A DNA stretch of 32,983 nucleotides, taken from NCBI GenBank assembly GCA_964472545.1, contig CAYYNP010000084.1, forward strand, positions 1 through 32,983, read 5' to 3'. Below, one piece after another: positions 23,024 to 32,101 of the stretch. This DNA is from CAYYNP01 sp964472545 (GTDB taxonomy: Bacteria > Planctomycetota > Planctomycetia > Pirellulales > Thermoguttaceae). Both the position numbers and the translations under genes were made by a program. The number at the start of each line of letters is the position of its first letter. Positions within the stretch are counted from its first letter, which is position 1. Under the pieces are notes generated by a model. It was not told where the DNA came from. It saw only the letters and a list, made by a program, of their open reading frames with translations, and ran no database searches.

Positions 23024-25069
23024 ATGTCCGAGAAAAACCCGACCGAACAACTGGCCATCAACACGATCCGCACCCTGGCGATGGACGCCGTGCAAGCCGC
23101 CAACAGTGGGCATCCGGGCACACCCATGGCGTTGGCCCCGGCGGCCTATTTGCTGGTTAACGAAGTGCTCAACTACGACCCCGCCCAGCCCGACTGGCCC
23201 GGCCGCGACCGGTTTGTGCTTTCTTGCGGACACGCCTCAATGCTGCTGTATTCCGTGCTCCACCTGGCCGAGGTGCAGCAACTCGACGACGCCGGCACGC
23301 CGACCGGCGAGTTGGCCGCGCCGCTGGAGCACCTCAAGCAGTTCCGCCAACTCGACAGCCGCTGCCCGGGCCATCCCGAACACGGCCACACCAGCGGCGT
23401 GGAGATCACCACCGGCCCGCTCGGCCAGGGCATCGCCACCAGCGTGGGCATGGCGATCGCGTCGCGGTGGATGGCCGCACGCATGAACCGGCCCGGCTTC
23501 GACCTGTTCGGTTTCGACGTCTTCGCCCTGTGCTCCGACGGCGACGTCATGGAGGGCGTGGGGGCCGAGGCCGCCTCGATCGCCGGCCACTTGGGCCTCT
23601 CGAACCTCTGCTGGATCTACGACGAAAACAACATCACCATCGAAGGCCGCACGTCGCTGGCGTTCAGCGAAGACGCCGCCGCGCGGTTTGCCGGCTACGG
23701 GTTCAACGTGGTCGAGGTCGACGACGTCAACGATCTCGACGCATTGCGGGCGGCCATTCAGGCCTTCCGCGAAACGGACGACAAGCCCACGCTGATCATC
23801 GTCCGCAGCGTGATCGCCTGGGGTGCGCCCAACGCCGCCGATACCCACGGCGCCCACGGGGCTCCGCTGGGCGAAGAAGAGATCAAGCTGACCAAGCAGG
23901 CCTACGGTTGGCCCGCGGACGAGAAGTTCCGCGTGCCGGCGGAAGTGACCGAACTGTTCCGCCAGGGAATCGGCGCTCGTGGCCGTCAATCCCGCGAGGC
24001 GTGGGAGGCGAAGTTCGCCGAGTACAAGACCAAGCATCCCGAGTTGGCCGAGCAGGCCGAGTTGATCGCCCGCGGCGAACTGCCCGAGGGGTGGGACGCG
24101 GCGATGGAGACGTTCCCTGCCGACGCCAAGGGCATGGCCAGCCGGGCCTCTTCCGGCAAGGTGCTCAACCAGGTGGCCGCCGGCGTGCCGTGGATGCTGG
24201 GCGGCTCGGCCGACCTGGCCCCGTCGAACAAGTCGAATCTTACCTTCGACGGCGCCGGCACGTTCGGTCCCGACGACCCTGGCGGGCGGAACTTCCACTT
24301 CGGCATCCGCGAGCACGCCATGGCCGCCGCCTGCAACGGCATGGCCCTGTGTGGGCTGCGGTCGTACGCGGCCACGTTCTTCGTCTTCAGCGATTACCTG
24401 CGGCCGTCGATGCGGCTGGCGGCGTTGATGAAGCTGCCGGTCTTCTACATCTTCACGCACGACTCGATCGGCGTGGGCGAAGACGGCCCCACGCACCAGC
24501 CGGTCGAGCACCTGGCGGCGTTGCGATGCATGCCCGGGGTCAAGGTCTTTCGCCCGGCCGACGCCAACGAGGTGGCCGAGTCGTATCGCACGATCGTACA
24601 ATCGGCCGACGGCCCGGCGGCGTTGGTGTTGACCCGCCAGAATCTCCCCACGCTCGACCGCACCGAATACGCCCCGGCCGACGGCGTGCAGCGCGGCGGC
24701 TACGTATTGGCCGACGCGGCCGACGGCCAGCCCGACGTGATCCTGATCGCCAGCGGCAGCGAGGTCTCGCTCTGCGTCGAGGCCCATCGGCAGCTTACGG
24801 CCGAGGGGATCAAGTCGCGCGTGGTGAGCATCCCCTGCTTCGAACTTTTCGACGCCCAAGATGCCGCTTACCGCAACTCGGTCCTTCCGCCGGCGGTCAC
24901 CCGGCGGGTCGGCGTCGAGATGGGCGTCGAGCAAGGCTGGCACAAGTACCTCGGCAACGACGGCGTCTTCCTCGGCATGAGCACCTTCGGCGCCTCGGCC
25001 CCGGCGGGGGTGTTGTTGAAGCATTTTGGGTTTACGGTGGAGAACGTCGTGGCGGCGGCGAAGGGATAA
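23024..25069 (+). CDS. tkt: Transketolase
   Basis: The 681-residue protein is a full-length transketolase, the thiamine-diphosphate enzyme that moves two-carbon ketol units between sugar phosphates in the cytoplasmic pentose phosphate pathway. Visible motifs in order are NSGHPGTPMALAP near the start, GPLGQGIATSVGMA, the TPP-binding stretch SDGDVMEGVGAEAASIAGHLGL with DENNIT, the pyrimidine-domain segment FHFGIREHAMAAACNGMAL, GEDGPTHQPVEHLAALR, and the C-terminal LGMSTFGASAPA. All three domains (PP, Pyr, C-terminal) are intact. No strong ribosome site was seen before ATG 23024, but the family sequence begins there. A palindrome upstream may be regulatory. The following gene has different composition, so transketolase is probably transcribed alone. 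Confidence 0.97.
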   Translation: MSEKNPTEQLAINTIRTLAMDAVQAANSGHPGTPMALAPAAYLLVNEVLNYDPAQPDWPGRDRFVLSCGHASMLLYSVLHLAEVQQLDDAGTPTGELAAPLEHLKQFRQLDSRCPGHPEHGHTSGVEITTGPLGQGIATSVGMAIASRWMAARMNRPGFDLFGFDVFALCSDGDVMEGVGAEAASIAGHLGLSNLCWIYDENNITIEGRTSLAFSEDAAARFAGYGFNVVEVDDVNDLDALRAAIQAFRETDDKPTLIIVRSVIAWGAPNAADTHGAHGAPLGEEEIKLTKQAYGWPADEKFRVPAEVTELFRQGIGARGRQSREAWEAKFAEYKTKHPELAEQAELIARGELPEGWDAAMETFPADAKGMASRASSGKVLNQVAAGVPWMLGGSADLAPSNKSNLTFDGAGTFGPDDPGGRNFHFGIREHAMAAACNGMALCGLRSYAATFFVFSDYLRPSMRLAALMKLPVFYIFTHDSIGVGEDGPTHQPVEHLAALRCMPGVKVFRPADANEVAESYRTIVQSADGPAALVLTRQNLPTLDRTEYAPADGVQRGGYVLADAADGQPDVILIASGSEVSLCVEAHRQLTAEGIKSRVVSIPCFELFDAQDAAYRNSVLPPAVTRRVGVEMGVEQGWHKYLGNDGVFLGMSTFGASAPAGVLLKHFGFTVENVVAAAKG

Positions 25070-25256
25070 CGAAGCACCGGGCTCGGGGTACTCCAGGCTC
25101 ACGCCCTACGGTTGCATTGATCGCGCTATGTCGGGTATCCTGACGTTAGCCTCGCCTTCTATGCCTTGAAGTGCGAGGCGTCGCGATCCTCAGTTTGACT
25201 CCCATCCTTCTAGACGATGGGTTGCACCGACGCCCTGCAAGCGGTGCCCGGAGCAT

Positions 25257-25883
25257 ATGCCAGCTGTATATAGAGGCGAATGTCCTGCTTGTAGCTACTC
25301 CTCGCCCATGGTGGGTGAAGGCGGTTGCGCCATCGTGCTCGACGAACCGGCTCCGGCAGACGACATCCGCGCCGATCCTGACGACCGTCGCATCGTCTAC
25401 GCTCCACATCCATGCGAGGCAGACACACTTCAGGAATATGGGCGTACGAACTCCGTACTCCTGTCGGATATTCTCGTATCACTGGCCGGCCGTTACCTCC
25501 ACTGCCCTGACTACTTCTGTAAGTCGTGTGGACATGCCTATGAAGCCCGATGGCTTGGGGCGAATCCTGGTCTGTTCGGATGCCTACTTGCGATCTGCAT
25601 TTCAATCCCTGCGGGGGTTTCGGTCGGGATCACCACATCAAGTATCGCTGCCGGCCTACTCTGGGGATGGCTCGCGTTGCTTCCGTCATACCTATTGATC
25701 TACCAGACCGCCAGCGTCTACATCCGGTTGCGTTATCGACAACGTGCGCGTGAATTCCGCAAGTACGGATGCCCCAATTGCGGAAGTCGCCGAGCCGTCC
25801 GCCCCAATGGCGCCTTCAGAGCTTTGCCTTGTCCGAAGTGCAAGAAGCGGACGATGAAGATCAAGCTCGTCGGTTGGTCTTGA
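25257..25883 (+). CDS. Zinc-ribbon membrane protein of unknown function
   Basis: I do not recognise this 208-residue protein as a named family. It has CPAC near the N-terminus, CKSCGHAYEARW in the middle, two adjacent hydrophobic helices (about residues 106-150, LFGCLLAICISIPAGVSVGI and LLWGWLALLPSYLLIYQ), and two more CxxC pairs at the end (CPNCGSRR and CPKCKKRT). The cysteine pairs should form zinc ribbons on the cytoplasmic side. Base composition is clearly less GC-rich than in the flanking transketolase and methyltransferase genes, which suggests a different origin. ATG 25257 has a CGGAG site a few nt upstream. The gene appears to stand alone: about 190 nt follow transketolase and about 210 nt precede the next gene. 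Confidence 0.68.
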   Translation: MPAVYRGECPACSYSSPMVGEGGCAIVLDEPAPADDIRADPDDRRIVYAPHPCEADTLQEYGRTNSVLLSDILVSLAGRYLHCPDYFCKSCGHAYEARWLGANPGLFGCLLAICISIPAGVSVGITTSSIAAGLLWGWLALLPSYLLIYQTASVYIRLRYRQRAREFRKYGCPNCGSRRAVRPNGAFRALPCPKCKKRTMKIKLVGWS

Positions 25884-26094
25884 GACGATTTCCGATGTTC
25901 TCGCTTCGGAGGCTCGCGAACGAGCGTGTTGCAGCTACGATTCTTGCCCCCATGCAACACCAGTTCCGCTGTAATGGCCGCCGCACTAACCTGTACCGGC
26001 AAACGGACGTCCAGCGTCCCACCGAACCCCCTCCCCCAATCCCCTGTCTTCTACTACAATGCCCGGGCAACTTCGGCAATCAAGGAGATCTCCG

Positions 26095-26985
26095 ATGCAC
26101 GAAACGCTCGAGCGGCTTCTCAACGCCGCGCCGGTGGTGACGGACGGGGCTTGGGGGACGCAATTGCAGCAGCGGGGGCTGCCGGTCGGCGCGTGTCCGG
26201 ACGCCTGGAATCTCGAAGAGCCCGGCAAGGTCGAAGAGGTCGCCCGGGCGTACGTCGAGGCGGGCAGCCGGATCGTGCTGACGAACACTTTTGGGGCCAA
26301 CCGCTTCGTCCTCGCCCGGCATGGGCTCGAGGCGAAGGTGGCCGAGATCAATCGGGCCGGGGTGGAAATCTCGAAGCGGGCGGCGGGTGACGGGGTCGCC
26401 GGCGACGGTGCAGCGGTCTTCGCCTCGATGGGGCCCAGCGGCGTGATGCTGATGATGGGCGAGGTCGGCGAGGATGAACTGAAGGCCGCCTTCGCCGATC
26501 AGGCCCAGGCGATGGCCGACGCCGGGGCCGACGGGATCGTGGTCGAAACGATGGCCGATCCGGCCGAAACGCGGTTGGCGATCGCCGCCGCCGCCGAGAC
26601 GGGCTTGCCGGTCGTCGGCTGCATGGTCTTCGACTCGGGGCCGAACGAAGACCGCACGATGATGGGCACCACCGTCGAACAGGCCGCCGAACATCTGGTT
26701 GAGGCCGGGGCCGACGCGATCGGGTCGAACTGCGGCCAGGGCGTCGCCGGGTTCGTCGAGATCTGCCGCCGATTACATGCCGCCACCGACCGACCAATTT
26801 GGGTCAAGGCCAACGCCGGACTGCCCGAGATGGTCGACGGCGAGACGGTCTATCGTCAAACGCCCGAGCAGTTTGCCGAGTTCGTGCCCAAGCTGATCGA
26901 CGCCGGCGCCAGTTTCATCGGCGGCTGCTGCGGCACGACGCCGGAGTTCATCCGGGCGGTTCGTCAGCGGGTGGGGGATGGTTGA
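26095..26985 (+). CDS. Homocysteine S-methyltransferase-domain protein
   Basis: The 296-residue protein is a single homocysteine S-methyltransferase domain, a TIM barrel. It has VTDGAWGTQLQQRGL at the start, LTNTFGANR, the first zinc ligand Cys in GSNCGQG, and the paired zinc ligands in GGCCGTTPEF near the C-terminus. Such domains transfer a methyl group to homocysteine, or in planctomycetes often act with separate corrinoid proteins as a split MetH-like system. No corrinoid-binding or methyl-THF domain is attached here. ATG 26095 follows AAGGAGA, so the upstream extension of the frame is ignored. The 3' end overlaps the convergent DUF6338-like gene by 38 nt. The methyl donor is not identifiable from the window. 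Confidence 0.9.
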   Translation: MHETLERLLNAAPVVTDGAWGTQLQQRGLPVGACPDAWNLEEPGKVEEVARAYVEAGSRIVLTNTFGANRFVLARHGLEAKVAEINRAGVEISKRAAGDGVAGDGAAVFASMGPSGVMLMMGEVGEDELKAAFADQAQAMADAGADGIVVETMADPAETRLAIAAAAETGLPVVGCMVFDSGPNEDRTMMGTTVEQAAEHLVEAGADAIGSNCGQGVAGFVEICRRLHAATDRPIWVKANAGLPEMVDGETVYRQTPEQFAEFVPKLIDAGASFIGGCCGTTPEFIRAVRQRVGDG

Positions 26986-27616
26986 TCGGCTGCCCTTGCG
27001 ACTGAATGATCCGCATGGCGTCGACGTTCGACGTGTTTAGCAGGACAACCTCTCCGTCTTGTAGTGCCTGCCAGGACTGGCCCGCCGGCTTGTACCGGCC
27101 CGGCGGGATGACTGTGAAGTCTTTGGCAGGGCCCGTGAGCACGTCGTAGTCGGCCGGAATCATCCCCAGGATCCCGGTGAAGAAATCACCGTTGCTCATT
27201 TGGACGAGCACCCAGTTATTGATGTTCTGTTCTCGAACAACGACCCTCGATAGCACGGGCGTCCAGCGGCGAGTGAGTCTGCCAACCATGAAGCCGCATA
27301 CGGTGGCAATCCCCACAGAGAGAATGAAGTAGCAGGATCCAAAGGCGTAGGTTGCTACGATGTGCGTCTCAGCCTGGGCGGCCAGCCACTCCCTGTCGAG
27401 CAGTCTTGCGGTGTCAAATCCAAACGTCAACAGCGCGAGCAATACCAGCCAGGCGAGGACGGCATGCAGGATCGTGCTGAAGAAGACGGAGAGTACCGTC
27501 TTGTCGAACGTCCCGAGATTCTGAGCCGGACGTCGGCGAGTATCGACTTCGACGAAGACGAAGCCCGGCACGATGAACACGAGCAGCAACAGCAGAGCCT
27601 GGAAGTTGACCGGCAT
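26948..27616 (-). CDS. DUF6338-like membrane protein
   Basis: The 222-residue product has an N-terminal hydrophobic segment with the pattern NFQALLLLLVFIVPGFVFVEV, two further membrane helices (about residues 40-65 and 90-115), then a soluble C-terminal domain with VLVQMSNGDFFTGILG and YDVLTGPAKDFTVI. This matches my memory of the DUF6338 family, of unknown function. Base composition is lower in GC than in the neighbours. The gene lies 44 nt downstream of a small open frame on the same strand and overlaps the convergent methyltransferase gene at its 3' end. An AAGGGC sequence sits before ATG 27616. Confidence 0.7.
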   Translation of the reverse strand: MPVNFQALLLLLVFIVPGFVFVEVDTRRRPAQNLGTFDKTVLSVFFSTILHAVLAWLVLLALLTFGFDTARLLDREWLAAQAETHIVATYAFGSCYFILSVGIATVCGFMVGRLTRRWTPVLSRVVVREQNINNWVLVQMSNGDFFTGILGMIPADYDVLTGPAKDFTVIPPGRYKPAGQSWQALQDGEVVLLNTSNVDAMRIIQSQGQPINHPPPADEPPG

Positions 27617-27660
27617 GAGAAGCCCTTGCCCGAAGAAATCGCCCGCAACACTGCGCCTAA

Positions 27661-27858
27661 TTAGTCGCCAGAACTACCCGTCGCAGGCGACGCGGGCTCG
27701 TCTGCGCCATCACCTGCCACCTGTGACGACGGAGGAAGTTCTCCGGGAACTGCCGGAGTGTCCCAAGGATTCACCGTGCCGTTAGCCGGCAGTTCTTCCG
27801 AGCCGAAATCCCTCTGCAAAATGTCGTCTACGTAACGAGGAGACCCATTCTCTACCAT
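27661..27858 (-). CDS. Small hypothetical protein upstream of the DUF6338-like gene
   Basis: This 65-residue frame (MVENGSPRYVDDILQRDF and a Pro/Gly/Ser-rich end) has a good GGGAG site before ATG 27858. It ends 44 nt before the DUF6338-like start, so the two genes are probably co-transcribed. It is polar, with no helix or motif, and may be a disordered partner of the membrane protein. I do not recognise it. Confidence 0.5.
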   Translation of the reverse strand: MVENGSPRYVDDILQRDFGSEELPANGTVNPWDTPAVPGELPPSSQVAGDGADEPASPATGSSGD

Positions 27859-27929
27859 CGGTCACTCCCTTCTTCTACCCGGACGATGGACAGTCTGAAA
27901 CGCACTCAATTGTACCCTATGTGCGAGTC

Positions 27930-29753
27930 TCAGGACACCCCCACCTCGACGGGTTCACCAACCTCGACCGGCTCCGACACCGAGACAGATGCCGTACCGC
28001 CGACGTACTCCGGCTGCGACTCGGTGACGGTGGCGTACTGGCAGAGCTTTGCCTGGGGGTTGTCGCCCACGGCTTCGTTCCGCTCGTAAAACGTGGGCGG
28101 CTCGTAGGTTTGGCCGGCGGCCAGGCGCTTCTCTTCGCGGCGGATCTTCCAGAGGACGTAGCGTCCGCCGACGGCGCTGAACAGCCGCGACTTGAGGCCG
28201 AACTCGCGATGCAGAGCGCCGAGCAACTCCGACATCTTGGCGTACATCTCGGGATTGTTGCGATAGTAGAGCTTCGCCCCGCCGACCAAGGCCGAGAAGG
28301 TGGTACCCAGCTCTCGGGCTTCCCAGGCGTAGCGCTCGCGGATGCGCGAATCGGGGTGGTTCTTGTATCGCAAGTAGCCGGCCAACGTGGTCCGCACGAT
28401 CCGCACGACGCTGGGGCCGTTGCGCTCGAAGTCGCGGTCGAACGCACGGACGACGAACTCGGCCGCCTGGTCGTCGCTAATGTGCGCGTGGCGGTAGTTG
28501 AGAATGTACTGGCCGTGGACGTCGGCCTGCTCGTACTCGCTCTCGTCCTTCATCACGCCCTTGGCGGAAAGCTCGGCGTGCAGCGGCGTGCCGGGGATGG
28601 GCGTGTAGAGCATGAACTGGTGGAAGTCGGTCACGTGCTCGGCGGCGTACTCGATCGCCTCGTCGATGTTATCCGGCGTGTGGTTCTCCAGGCCGATGAT
28701 CGTGGAGCCGAGCACGCGGATGCCGTGCGACTGCAGCCGGCGCACCAACTCGAAGGTGTCGGAGCCGCGGAGCTTGGTGTACTGGCTGTCCTGCCCTTCC
28801 ATACCCATCCAGACCCAGGAGATGCCCAGGCGGACGAGTTCGTCCATCGAGTAGGAGTTCAACACGTTGGCCGAACTGAAGACGTCCAACGACCACGACT
28901 TGCCGTGTTCCTCCATCAACTCCAACAGCCGCAGGGCGCGGCGACGGTGCAAGAGAAAGTTCTCGTCCATCACGAAGAACGACCTGACCTTCATCTCGCT
29001 TTCGAGTTGGCACATCACCTCGAAGAGTTCGTCGCCGGTACGGTAGAAGTTGACGAACTTGCCCTTGCCGCCGAACATCGCCGAAGTGGAGCAGAAGTTG
29101 CATCCCAAGGGACATCCGACCGACGGGATCAACGTGGCGGCCGTATCGCTCGGCTCGTCGCTGACCTTCACGCCCACGTTGCGCGTGCCCAGCCCGGAAA
29201 GGATCAACGGATGGCGAATGGGGCGGTCTTCCGGCTCGCCGAGGAAACGCCGGAACCAACGGACGCCTTCGCCCTTGACGATGTGGTCGGCGTCGATCCG
29301 GTCGTGCAAGTCGGGGAGGTTGGCCACGTGGCCGCCGACGACGATCGTAGCGTCCGGCTGGTGCTGCCGTACCAACTCACACATCTTCTTCACCTTCAGC
29401 ACGTTGGGCGTGATGCCGGTGATGCCGACGACGTCGTATTGCCGGGTACGGATCTCCTCGGCAAAACGCTCCAACTCGGGGAAGTCGAGCACCGTACAAG
29501 GGGCTTCGACGTTCGCCTGAATGAGCATCAAACCCCAGCTTCGGTGGAACATCCGCAGCGAAAAGGCACCCTGGGTACGGGTGACCTGATTATGGTAGAG
29601 TTCCATCGGATTGACCGTCCGGCTGCCGTACTGGTCGTCTTGGGCATAGGGCCCGAAGACGCTGCTGAGCAGGATCTTGGTATCGCTGCCGGAGGGATGG
29701 ACGGCTTGCGGTTGATGATTGCCCGGGTGGATCTGAACGTAATCTGCTTTCAC
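27930..29753 (-). CDS. B12-binding-type radical SAM protein
   Basis: The 607-residue protein has the N-terminal layout of a cobalamin-binding Rossmann domain (VVGITGITPNVLKVKKMC, VVGGHVANLPDL), then the radical SAM cluster motif CPLGCNFC (CxxxCxxC, about residues 214-221), and a TIM-barrel with FFVMDENFL, WVWMGMEGQ and ENHTPDNIDEAI. The cobalamin ligand motif DxHxxG is not visible, so the Rossmann domain may not bind B12 in the base-off form. Members of this broad class methylate or otherwise modify metabolites; the substrate here is unknown. The C-terminus is a Val/Glu/Pro-rich repeat (EPVEVGEPVEVG). The start is GTG 29753, with GGAG about 12 nt upstream. It is separate from its lower-GC neighbour. 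Confidence 0.88.
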   Translation of the reverse strand: MKADYVQIHPGNHQPQAVHPSGSDTKILLSSVFGPYAQDDQYGSRTVNPMELYHNQVTRTQGAFSLRMFHRSWGLMLIQANVEAPCTVLDFPELERFAEEIRTRQYDVVGITGITPNVLKVKKMCELVRQHQPDATIVVGGHVANLPDLHDRIDADHIVKGEGVRWFRRFLGEPEDRPIRHPLILSGLGTRNVGVKVSDEPSDTAATLIPSVGCPLGCNFCSTSAMFGGKGKFVNFYRTGDELFEVMCQLESEMKVRSFFVMDENFLLHRRRALRLLELMEEHGKSWSLDVFSSANVLNSYSMDELVRLGISWVWMGMEGQDSQYTKLRGSDTFELVRRLQSHGIRVLGSTIIGLENHTPDNIDEAIEYAAEHVTDFHQFMLYTPIPGTPLHAELSAKGVMKDESEYEQADVHGQYILNYRHAHISDDQAAEFVVRAFDRDFERNGPSVVRIVRTTLAGYLRYKNHPDSRIRERYAWEARELGTTFSALVGGAKLYYRNNPEMYAKMSELLGALHREFGLKSRLFSAVGGRYVLWKIRREEKRLAAGQTYEPPTFYERNEAVGDNPQAKLCQYATVTESQPEYVGGTASVSVSEPVEVGEPVEVGVS

Positions 29754-30134
29754 AGTAGGATTGGCTCCCGGATATATCCGAAATAGGGTGGGTGGCTCGT
29801 TTATTGCATAAGCGAAGAATTATATCCCATGTCGTCTCCGGCGGAGCGCCGGGTGTGTATGGCTTCGGTAATAGGTACGTAATACCTGGCCGTGGTACGT
29901 TTCGCCTGCCACCTTGGGGGCGCCCGGTGGTGGCTATGATGGCGGTGCTTGGGTGAGTTTTCCGGCGGATGGGCGCCAGGACGAAGTGGACGGCGCTCTG
30001 GCGCCAGGCTTCGTGCTATGCTCGCTCGGACCGGTAGCGCCCCCGCTGGTTGACGGGAACCGACGGCGTCTGATATGCTCGACCTTGCGGTGCGAAAACC
30101 GCCTGATCGACGTCCTCACCACTGCCCGCCGCCG
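29754..30134. other. Divergent intergenic region between the radical SAM and histidine kinase genes
   Basis: This 381-nt region should contain the promoters of both flanking genes. On the minus strand there is a perfect TATAAT (29819-29824), but no good -35. A 12-bp palindrome (29769-29780) and short repeats such as GGCGCCAGG near 29970-30010 are present. No gene is seen. Confidence 0.55.
29769..29780. promoter_or_regulatory. 12-bp perfect palindrome before the radical SAM gene
   Basis: CGGATATATCCG is a perfect palindrome centred about 20 nt upstream of the GTG start, in the AT-richer stretch between the start and the TATAAT at 29819-29824. It could be an operator, but only one copy is seen. 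Confidence 0.3.
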
Positions 30135-31103
30135 ATGTCTCTTCGCCGTTCGCTCCGACTGCCGATTGCCCTGGCGATCGTAATGATCGCGCTGTTGATC
30201 GTGCTGATCGTCGGCTGGGTGCTGCTGGCGGTCAACGGGGCACTGGCCGATACGTCCTATGCCGGCTTGTACTGGGCGCTGCTTAGCGTGGGCGCAACGT
30301 TCATGGCGCTGTTGGTCGCCGGCGTGGTCCTCTACCTGACGTTGTCGGTCAAGGCGATCAGCCTCGCCCGGCGGCAGTCGAACTTCATCGACGCGGTGAC
30401 CCACGAGCTGAAGTCGCCCATCGCCTCGATGAAGCTCTATCTGCAAACGCTCAACCGCCGCCGCGTCGACCAACAACAACAGGCCGACTTCTATCGTTTC
30501 ATGCTCGAAGACCTCGATCGGCTCGACCACCTGATCACCCAGATCATCGACGCCGGGCGGCTGGAGGCCGGGCGCGTCGACGAAGAGGTCGAAGACGTGG
30601 ACCTGGCCGCCGTGTTGGTGCAGTGTGCCGAAACGGTATGCATGAGCTATCGCGTGCCGGCCGAAACCGTGCAGATCGACGCGCAGCCGTGCGTCGTGCG
30701 GGCGCGCCGGCTCGACGTGGAAATGATCTTCCGCAACCTGATCGACAACGCCGTGAAATACGCCGGCGCCGAGCCACAGGTCGAGGTCACGCTACGGGCC
30801 AAGCCCCAACAACATACCGTGGTGCGCATCGCCGACAACGGCCGCGGCATCCCGCACCATTTGCGGCGGCGGATCTTCCGGCGCTTCGTCCGATTGGGAG
30901 TGGAACTCGAACGCGAAAAGCCGGGCACCGGGTTGGGGCTCTACATCGTCCGCACGCTCGTCCGCCGGCTCCGCGGCCGCATCCGGGTGCGCGACCGCGA
31001 CCGAGGCACGGGGACCGTCTTCGAGGTGCAATTGCCGGGCCGTGCGCTCGAATCGCCGCAGGAAGACGCGCCGCCGGAAACCACCGCCAAGGAGGTCGCA
31101 TGA
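30135..31103 (+). CDS. Membrane sensor histidine kinase
   Basis: The 322-residue kinase has two membrane helices (about residues 10-33 and 44-70) with only a short loop between them, so it has no large sensing domain. Next come the dimerisation and phosphoacceptor region FIDAVTHELKSPIASMK (phosphorylated H90) and an HATPase_c domain with the N box NLIDNAVKYA and the G boxes DNGRGIP and GTGLGLYIV. It should autophosphorylate at the inner membrane and pass the phosphate to the regulator encoded next. An earlier ATG at 30075 would add 20 polar residues; neither start has a clear ribosome site, and 30135 puts the first helix at the N-terminus. Its stop overlaps the regulator start by 4 nt (ATGA). 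The signal is unknown. Confidence 0.9.
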   Translation: MSLRRSLRLPIALAIVMIALLIVLIVGWVLLAVNGALADTSYAGLYWALLSVGATFMALLVAGVVLYLTLSVKAISLARRQSNFIDAVTHELKSPIASMKLYLQTLNRRRVDQQQQADFYRFMLEDLDRLDHLITQIIDAGRLEAGRVDEEVEDVDLAAVLVQCAETVCMSYRVPAETVQIDAQPCVVRARRLDVEMIFRNLIDNAVKYAGAEPQVEVTLRAKPQQHTVVRIADNGRGIPHHLRRRIFRRFVRLGVELEREKPGTGLGLYIVRTLVRRLRGRIRVRDRDRGTGTVFEVQLPGRALESPQEDAPPETTAKEVA

Positions 31104-31858
31104 TGGCGGAAAAGCACATCAACGGTACGGTCTCCGGACAGCACATCCTGGTGATCGAAGACGAAGAGCATCTGGCCACCGGTATCAAATACAACCTCGA
31201 CGCCGAAGGCTACCGCGTGACGACCGTCGGCGACGGGCCGTCTGCGTTGAAGCTGATTCGCGAGGATCCCGACGCCGTCGATCTGGTGATCCTCGACCTG
31301 ATGCTGCCGGGCATGAGCGGTTACGCCGTCTGCGAGGCACTGCGGGCGACCGACAAACGGATGCCGGTCTTGATCCTCAGCGCCCGCACGCTCAGCGAGG
31401 ACCGCGCCCGGGGCTTCGACGTGGGCGCCAACCAGTACATGACCAAGCCGTTCGATCTGGACGAGTTCCTCAGCCGCGTGAAGAACCTGCTCTCGCTGCA
31501 CGGGCGCGTGCGCGAACAGGAGCGTCCGCCGGCGGAGCGTCTGACGTCGATCGAATTCGCCGGGGCCGCCGTCAACTTCGAGACTTTCGAGGTCACCACG
31601 CCGGCCGGCCCGGTGCGGATGACGCAACTCGAAATGAGCCTCTTGCGTTACTTCGCCGAGAACCAGAACCGCGTGATCTCGCGGCACGAGTTGCTGGAAA
31701 ACGTTTGGGAGATGCCCGGCAACATCCAGACCCGCGCGCCGGATCAGTTCATTCGCCGTCTGCGCAAGACGTTCGAGCCCGACCCGGCCAAGCCGCGGCA
31801 TTTCCTGACCATCCGCGACGCGGGCTATCGTTTCGTGGCCGAGCCGGAGGAGCCGTAG
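31100..31858 (+). CDS. OmpR/PhoB-family response regulator
   Basis: The 252-residue protein has a receiver domain (HILVIEDEEHL with the acidic pocket near 20-22, phosphoacceptor D66 in LVILDLMLPGMSG, and the conserved Lys in MTKPFDLDEF) and a C-terminal winged-helix DNA-binding domain (VRMTQLEMSLLRYFAENQNRVISRHELLENVW, RRLRKTFEPDP, IRDAGYRFV). It should bind promoter DNA when phosphorylated by the kinase encoded just upstream. The ATG overlaps the kinase stop codon (ATGA at 31100-31103), and AAGGAGG lies just before it, so the two are translationally coupled. Target genes are not known. Confidence 0.95.
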   Translation: MMAEKHINGTVSGQHILVIEDEEHLATGIKYNLDAEGYRVTTVGDGPSALKLIREDPDAVDLVILDLMLPGMSGYAVCEALRATDKRMPVLILSARTLSEDRARGFDVGANQYMTKPFDLDEFLSRVKNLLSLHGRVREQERPPAERLTSIEFAGAAVNFETFEVTTPAGPVRMTQLEMSLLRYFAENQNRVISRHELLENVWEMPGNIQTRAPDQFIRRLRKTFEPDPAKPRHFLTIRDAGYRFVAEPEEP

Positions 31859-31904
31859 CGTGGTTGTTGTTCGCCCGCCAATCCGAACACCATACGACCT
31901 TACT

Positions 31905-32033
31905 AGCCGTGGGCGGAAGCCCCCGGACGGCTTACACAAGAGCATCGTCAACCCAACAGGCCTGCGTTCTCGTTCGCCCTGCAAGTTCACGCGACACACA
32001 CCGGGGACTCTCCGAGGGCTTCCGCCCACGGCT
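31905..32033. repeat. Long inverted repeat, REPIN-like family E
   Basis: The arms AGCCGTGGGCGGAAGCCCCC (from 31905) and its near-perfect inverse ending in GGCTTCCGCCCACGGCT (to 32033) enclose about 85 nt. It fills most of the 243-nt gap between the response regulator and the DUF1638 gene. Confidence 0.8.
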
Positions 32034-32101
32034 GGAGTTCTCTCCCGACCTAATCGTTACAGTGGTGCAAACGTTGCCACGCTGAGTCTTCGAGGAGTTC
32101 A

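Noticed and set aside
23237..25102. Long open frame antisense to transketolase
   Set aside because: High-GC codon bias opens the opposite strand. The plus strand carries complete transketolase motifs.
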